Source: JBCCZC01 sp039188505
GTDB taxonomy: Bacteria; Pseudomonadota; Gammaproteobacteria; Xanthomonadales; SZUA-38
NCBI GenBank assembly: GCA_039188505.1
Contig: JBCCZC010000066.1
Coordinates: 1 to 17,714, forward strand
Length of the DNA: 17,714 nt
Direction of reading: 5' to 3'
Position numbers and translations under genes: made by a program. Shown one piece after another: positions 14,805 through 17,714 of the stretch; positions within the stretch are counted from its first letter, which is position 1; each line of letters opens with the position of its first letter. The notes beneath the pieces are model-generated. The model was not told the DNA's origin and ran no database searches. It saw nothing but the letters and a program-made list of their open reading frames with translations.

Positions 14805-15173
14805 ATGCCGAATTACGTCCAGCATCTCGCATACGGCGGTGTCAATTACGTCCTGCTCGAGTGCGCCAACCTGCGGGACGAAGCCGTCGTCCTGCGGGTC
14901 GTCAAGCACTGCGAGGAAGAACTCAGCGGCCACCCCACCAGCTCACTTCGGCTCCTGTTCAACCTGGAGAACACGATCTTCACCCGGAAGACACTGGCGG
15001 CCGTTGCCGAGTTCAACGCCGCGATCGGCCGGAGTCTCATTCGCTCAGCGATTCTCGGCGCTGAAGGGATGATGACCATTGCGGTCAACAACATCGCGCG
15101 GGAATCCCAGAGGCCTGTCCAGATGTTCAAGGACCATGCCGCCGCCGTGGAGTGGCTCATCGGCGACGACTGA
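14805..15173 (+). CDS. STAS/SpoIIAA-like domain protein
   Basis: 122 residues. The arrangement fits small STAS- or SpoIIAA-like proteins of unknown partner: a beta-strand start (V-N-Y-V-L-L-E-C), an amphipathic helix, L-R-L-L-F-N-L-E-N-T-I-F-T as the central strand, a helix, S-A-I-L-G-A-E-G-M-M-T-I-A-V-N at about 81-95, and a C-terminal A-A-A-V-E-W-L-I. In related proteins the strand/turn after the central strand carries a phosphorylatable Ser/Thr; here a Thr (F-T-R-K-T) is near that place, but I cannot assign it. There is no signal peptide or membrane segment. GAGGGG lies about 6-7 bases before the ATG, a strong ribosome site. It is followed after 87 bases by the PQQ-dehydrogenase gene on the same strand. 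The family call is by pattern and moderately sure; the function is unknown. Confidence 0.75.
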   Translation: MPNYVQHLAYGGVNYVLLECANLRDEAVVLRVVKHCEEELSGHPTSSLRLLFNLENTIFTRKTLAAVAEFNAAIGRSLIRSAILGAEGMMTIAVNNIARESQRPVQMFKDHAAAVEWLIGDD

Positions 15174-15260
15174 GACACCATGCGCCCGGATGCCGTGCAG
15201 GGAACCCCGACGAGCGCAACGGAGCGTTCGGGTAGGAAGCGCGGGCAAGGGGGTATCGAC

Positions 15261-16325
15261 ATGTCGTGGAGAGCAGCGGTCATCGGAGTCCTGGCGTGCG
15301 CCGTGGTGCACGGTCAGCAGCTGGGCGCTGGCGTCGAACTGGTCGAGCGCATCGGTGGCCTCGCCCGGCCCTGGGGCGCGGCCGCGCTCCCCGACGGGCG
15401 ACTCATCGTCTCCGAGTTCGAGGGCACCCTCAGGCTGTTCGGTCCCGACGATCGCCTGCTCGCCGCGCTGCCGGCGCCGGACGACCTGGACCAGCGACGC
15501 ATCGTCCGTGGCGACAATACGGGCGCCTTCGATGTGGTCGTGGACCCGGGGTTCCTCGAGAACGGCACGGTCTACTGGGCCTACGCTGCCCGGGTCGAGG
15601 ACGAGAGCTTCCTCAAGGTGGTCGCGCTCCGACTCCAGGACAACGACTTCGGCGAGCCCCGTGACCTGTGGGCCGTCACACCGAGCGGCGGGGATCGCTA
15701 CCACTACGGCGGCGCCTTGGCCTTCGACCGCGACGGCGGTCTCCTGGTCGCCACCGGCGAGCGTTACTCCTCCGCGGCGGGTCAGGGTGGCCGCTTTCCC
15801 TCTCAGCAGTCTGAGGACGGCCGCGGCAAGCTATGGCGACTGACGCAGCTCGACGAACGGACGCCGGCCGCCGAGATCGTCGCCGCGGGATTGCGCAACG
15901 TCCAGTCGATCGCAGGCGACGCTTCGACGGACATCTGGTTCGTCGATCACGGCCCGATCGGCGGTGATGAACTCAACCGACTGGTCGTCGGCGCCAACTA
16001 CGGCTGGCCGCTGGAAACCTCCGGTCGCTACAAGCCGCCGGGACCCGGATCGTTACCGAGCCGTCCCGACCTCGTGCCCCCCGCGCACACCTGGTCCGAG
16101 CCTACGCTCGCGCCCAGCGGTTTGCTGTGGCACGCCAACGGCTGGCTGGTAACCGGCCTGAGCAGCGGCCGGCTCGTGCACCTGCGGCAGTCGGATAGGG
16201 GCTGGGTGCAGGAGGAATGGATCGTCGGTTTGCGATTGCGCGACGTCATCCGTGACGGTGCCGGGCGGCTGCTCGTCCTTACCGACGAGCGTGACGGTCG
16301 CGTCCTCGAGGTGCGTCACCGCTAG
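15261..16325 (+). CDS. Exported PQQ-dependent sugar dehydrogenase-like protein
   Basis: 354 residues, a six-bladed beta-propeller of the soluble glucose/sorbosone dehydrogenase (GSDH, YliI-like) family. The ATG at 15261 gives a short signal peptide (M-S-W-R-A-A-V-I-G-V-L-A-C-A-V-V-H-G) and has AGGGGG 7 bases upstream; the frame is open 27 codons further, but that would bury the signal peptide. Family motifs: A-R-P-W-G at 35-39; F-D-V-V-V-D-P-G-F at 90-98; Y-H-Y-G-G-A-L-A-F at 147-155, where His148 is in the position of the proposed catalytic base; R-G-K-L-W-R-L at 188-194; G-L-R-N-V-Q at 210-215; D-H-G-P-I-G-G-D-E-L-N at 229-239; G-A-N-Y-G-W-P at 244-250. Members oxidise aldose-type sugars in the periplasm with PQQ and Ca2+; the real substrate is unknown. 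It is shorter than many members, and the usual loop asparagines near the catalytic His are replaced, so activity is not assured. Confidence 0.88.
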   Translation: MSWRAAVIGVLACAVVHGQQLGAGVELVERIGGLARPWGAAALPDGRLIVSEFEGTLRLFGPDDRLLAALPAPDDLDQRRIVRGDNTGAFDVVVDPGFLENGTVYWAYAARVEDESFLKVVALRLQDNDFGEPRDLWAVTPSGGDRYHYGGALAFDRDGGLLVATGERYSSAAGQGGRFPSQQSEDGRGKLWRLTQLDERTPAAEIVAAGLRNVQSIAGDASTDIWFVDHGPIGGDELNRLVVGANYGWPLETSGRYKPPGPGSLPSRPDLVPPAHTWSEPTLAPSGLLWHANGWLVTGLSSGRLVHLRQSDRGWVQEEWIVGLRLRDVIRDGAGRLLVLTDERDGRVLEVRHR

Positions 16326-16383
16326 CGCCACCGAAGCCCGGTCCTTGAGCGCGTCACTGCCCGGCAGGGCCGTGGCGGCCATC

Positions 16384-16397
16384 TGTCGTATACAACA
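16384..16397. promoter_or_regulatory. Near-palindrome TGTCGTATACAACA upstream of the HTH gene
   Basis: A 14-bp inverted repeat with one mismatched pair, centred on GTATAC and ending 46 bases before the ATG at 16444. It lies between the sugar-dehydrogenase gene and a gene with an XRE helix-turn-helix, so an autoregulatory operator is plausible. CTGT-N8-ACAC at 16383-16398 also resembles a degenerate LexA box, but the last base breaks the CTG-N10-CAG core. Confidence 0.35.
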
Positions 16398-16443
16398 CAC
16401 GCTCCAGCCGGCAGCATGAACCTGTGTTTCGACCGGACCGTCC

Positions 16444-17058
16444 ATGATGCCGCTGCCAATCGACTTCGAACGTCTCAAGGAACTTCGAGCCCGCCGAGCC
16501 TGGACGCAACAGCAACTGGCCGAGGTCTCCGGTCTCAGCCTGCGAACCATCCAGCGCATCGAGTCCCGTGGACAGGCATCGCAGGATTCTCTGCAGGCTC
16601 TTGCCGCCGTCCTCGATGTCTCATCGGCAGAGCTGCTCGCAGATTCTCCGCCGAAAACCCGGGCTCGCAAACCCGCCGGCGCGGCAGGCGGAGCGTTGGC
16701 AGGTGCTCTCCTCATGTTGCTGGCGCTCTCGATGTCATCGGTCACCGCACAGCCCATCATGCTCAACGTCGCGATTGCTGCAGACGACGCCCCCGTGTTC
16801 GATGCGCAGCTTCTGAGCAGCAAGGGCAAGGACAGCGAGGTGCGACTGCCGGGCACGCTGCGCATCCAGCTTGAACCTGCGGTCACTGACGACGGAAACG
16901 TCTTCGTGGCCGTGCGTCTCTACGAGCCAGATCAGGACGGCCAGTTCGAGCTGGTAGCCGAGCCCGCCGTCCTGACCGAAGACGGGAAACCGACGGCGAT
17001 CAGCTTCGATGCCCGGTCGGGACGGCGCTACGACCTGACCATCACGCCGGAGCTATAG
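16444..17058 (+). CDS. Membrane-anchored XRE-type HTH protein with extracytoplasmic domain
   Basis: 204 residues. Residues about 7-65 form an XRE/Cro-type helix-turn-helix: F-E-R-L-K-E-L-R-A-R-R-A-W-T-Q-Q-Q-L-A-E, then S-G-L-S-L-R-T-I-Q-R-I-E at 29-40, and a C-terminal helix through L-A-A-V-L-D-V. A basic linker (K-T-R-A-R-K, 71-76) precedes one hydrophobic segment at about 79-101 (A-G-A-L-L-M-L-L-A-L). The Lys/Arg before it places the HTH in the cytoplasm and the last 100 residues outside. That domain is acidic and beta-rich, with no cysteine and no family I recognise; it ends Y-D-L-T-I-T-P-E-L. The layout is like RodZ or a one-component membrane regulator, but it is much shorter than RodZ. 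Two ATG codons in a row open the gene and no good Shine-Dalgarno is seen. The HTH is sure; sensing is inferred. Confidence 0.85.
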   Translation: MMPLPIDFERLKELRARRAWTQQQLAEVSGLSLRTIQRIESRGQASQDSLQALAAVLDVSSAELLADSPPKTRARKPAGAAGGALAGALLMLLALSMSSVTAQPIMLNVAIAADDAPVFDAQLLSSKGKDSEVRLPGTLRIQLEPAVTDDGNVFVAVRLYEPDQDGQFELVAEPAVLTEDGKPTAISFDARSGRRYDLTITPEL

Positions 17059-17193
17059 CTGAGAAACCACTTGCAAAGCGACAGGTTCGCGCCCCCCGTG
17101 GCATCCTGTGGATGACGGCTGCCCCGCCCGTGCGGTCCAGCCGGCAGGGGATCATGGAACGCACCCACTTCGCGATAGTGGAGGAACCACGTC

Positions 17194-17714
17194 ATGGATT
17201 ACGACACCCGGTCTCGGCGGCGGCTCGATCCAGTGCAGAGATACCGCTCCCAGAATTTCCGCTACCAGTTCGCGCAGGACCTGCAGGACTATCCGTTTGC
17301 TCCCAAGATCCTTTGCGAGGGCGATTCCTGGTTCGGCTATCCGAAAAAGGACCTGCTCGATTACATCCGAGAAGCGGGGGCTTTCAACATGCTGCGCATG
17401 GAGAAAGCCGGCGACGAGCTGCTTCAGGACATGCTGGGTACGGAGCAGCGCGCCCGCCTGGAGCGGGCCCTTGATCGCTGGAATTTCGATCTGGTGCTCT
17501 TCTCCGGGGGCGGAAACGACATCATCGGCGACAACTTCAGACACTACATTCACGGCAACGGCGATCCCGCCGATCCCAGCAGCTTCGTGACGGCCCGCTT
17601 CGACGACACGCTGGCGCGGCTCGAAGCAGGAATCCGCGAGATCGCGGCGATGATCGATTGCCCCATCGTGCTTCACGGCTACGACTACGTGTATCCGACG
17701 GGGGTCCGATTCGA
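17194..17714 (+). CDS. SGNH/GDSL-type hydrolase (3' end beyond window)
   Basis: Open frame of 173 codons running off the right edge. The start at 17194 has GGAGGA 8 bases upstream. G-D-S-W at 43-46 (Ser45) is the block I nucleophile motif of SGNH hydrolases. F-S-G-G-G-N-D-I at 103-110 is block III (Gly107-x-Asp109 region, with Asn108 for the oxyanion hole). The block V D-x-x-H motif would lie outside the window. There is no signal peptide, so the visible part looks cytoplasmic. Members cleave esters, including acyl and acetyl groups on lipids or sugars; the substrate cannot be read here. The 135-base gap before it shows no clear promoter. Confidence 0.85.
   Translation, partial: MDYDTRSRRRLDPVQRYRSQNFRYQFAQDLQDYPFAPKILCEGDSWFGYPKKDLLDYIREAGAFNMLRMEKAGDELLQDMLGTEQRARLERALDRWNFDLVLFSGGGNDIIGDNFRHYIHGNGDPADPSSFVTARFDDTLARLEAGIREIAAMIDCPIVLHGYDYVYPTGVRF

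Noticed and set aside
16383..16398. LexA-type SOS box CTGT-N8-ACAC.
   Set aside because: The required CTG-N10-CAG core is broken at the last base, and the downstream gene is not a typical SOS gene. An HTH operator is the simpler reading.
16053..16886. A 277-residue minus-strand ORF across the sugar-dehydrogenase and HTH genes.
   Set aside because: It spans two well-supported plus-strand genes and their gap, and its Ser/Arg/Ala-rich product has no recognisable domain.
17176..17190. Small hairpin GTGG-AGGAA-CCAC enclosing the ribosome site of the SGNH hydrolase gene.
   Set aside because: The stem is only 4 bp and probably unstable; it is too short to claim translational control.

Overview
The window reads as a GC-rich (about 60-65% by eye) Gram-negative chromosome segment, most likely from a gammaproteobacterium near the Xanthomonadales/Chromatiales. 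That placement is inference. It rests on codon bias, Sec-type signal peptides, very large DUF11 and beta-helix surface proteins, and a C-terminal '-SGFE-' tail of a kind I recall from secreted proteins of that neighbourhood. I see no rRNA, tRNA, CRISPR, insertion sequence or phage gene. No gap between genes exceeds about 210 bases.

Layout. (1) 1-8235, minus strand: a two-gene operon for giant exported proteins. A 1317-residue DUF11-repeat protein is followed, through an ATGA start/stop overlap, by a beta-helix protein that runs off the left edge (1428 codons visible, no stop). (2) 8397-10886: the two acetolactate synthase subunits. They are unusually arranged head to head: large subunit on minus, small subunit on plus, sharing a 117-bp divergent promoter region. 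The large-subunit gene ends in a clear hairpin. (3) 10927-14598, minus strand: four co-directional genes. In transcription order these are a sulfotransferase fused to an aspartyl/asparaginyl beta-hydroxylase domain, a second sulfotransferase, a 67-residue small peptide ending in T-G-Y-G-S-Y-L, and an ATP-grasp enzyme. This looks like an uncharacterised peptide-modification (RiPP-like) cluster and is the most interesting part of the window. (4) 14805-17714, plus strand: a STAS/SpoIIAA-like small protein, an exported PQQ-dependent sugar dehydrogenase-like protein, a membrane-anchored XRE-type HTH protein, and an SGNH/GDSL hydrolase cut by the right edge.

How the genes may work together. IlvB and IlvH together make acetolactate synthase, the first shared step of valine/leucine/isoleucine synthesis. 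The two giant proteins are very probably co-translated and exported as a surface or matrix pair. In the candidate cluster, the peptide would be the substrate. The ATP-grasp enzyme could form amide or ester bonds, the beta-hydroxylase domain could hydroxylate Asp/Asn, and the sulfotransferases could sulfate the new hydroxyls or the two C-terminal tyrosines. No protease, exporter or recognised precursor-binding domain is visible, so the system is a hypothesis. The plus-strand genes on the right show no obvious functional link to it.
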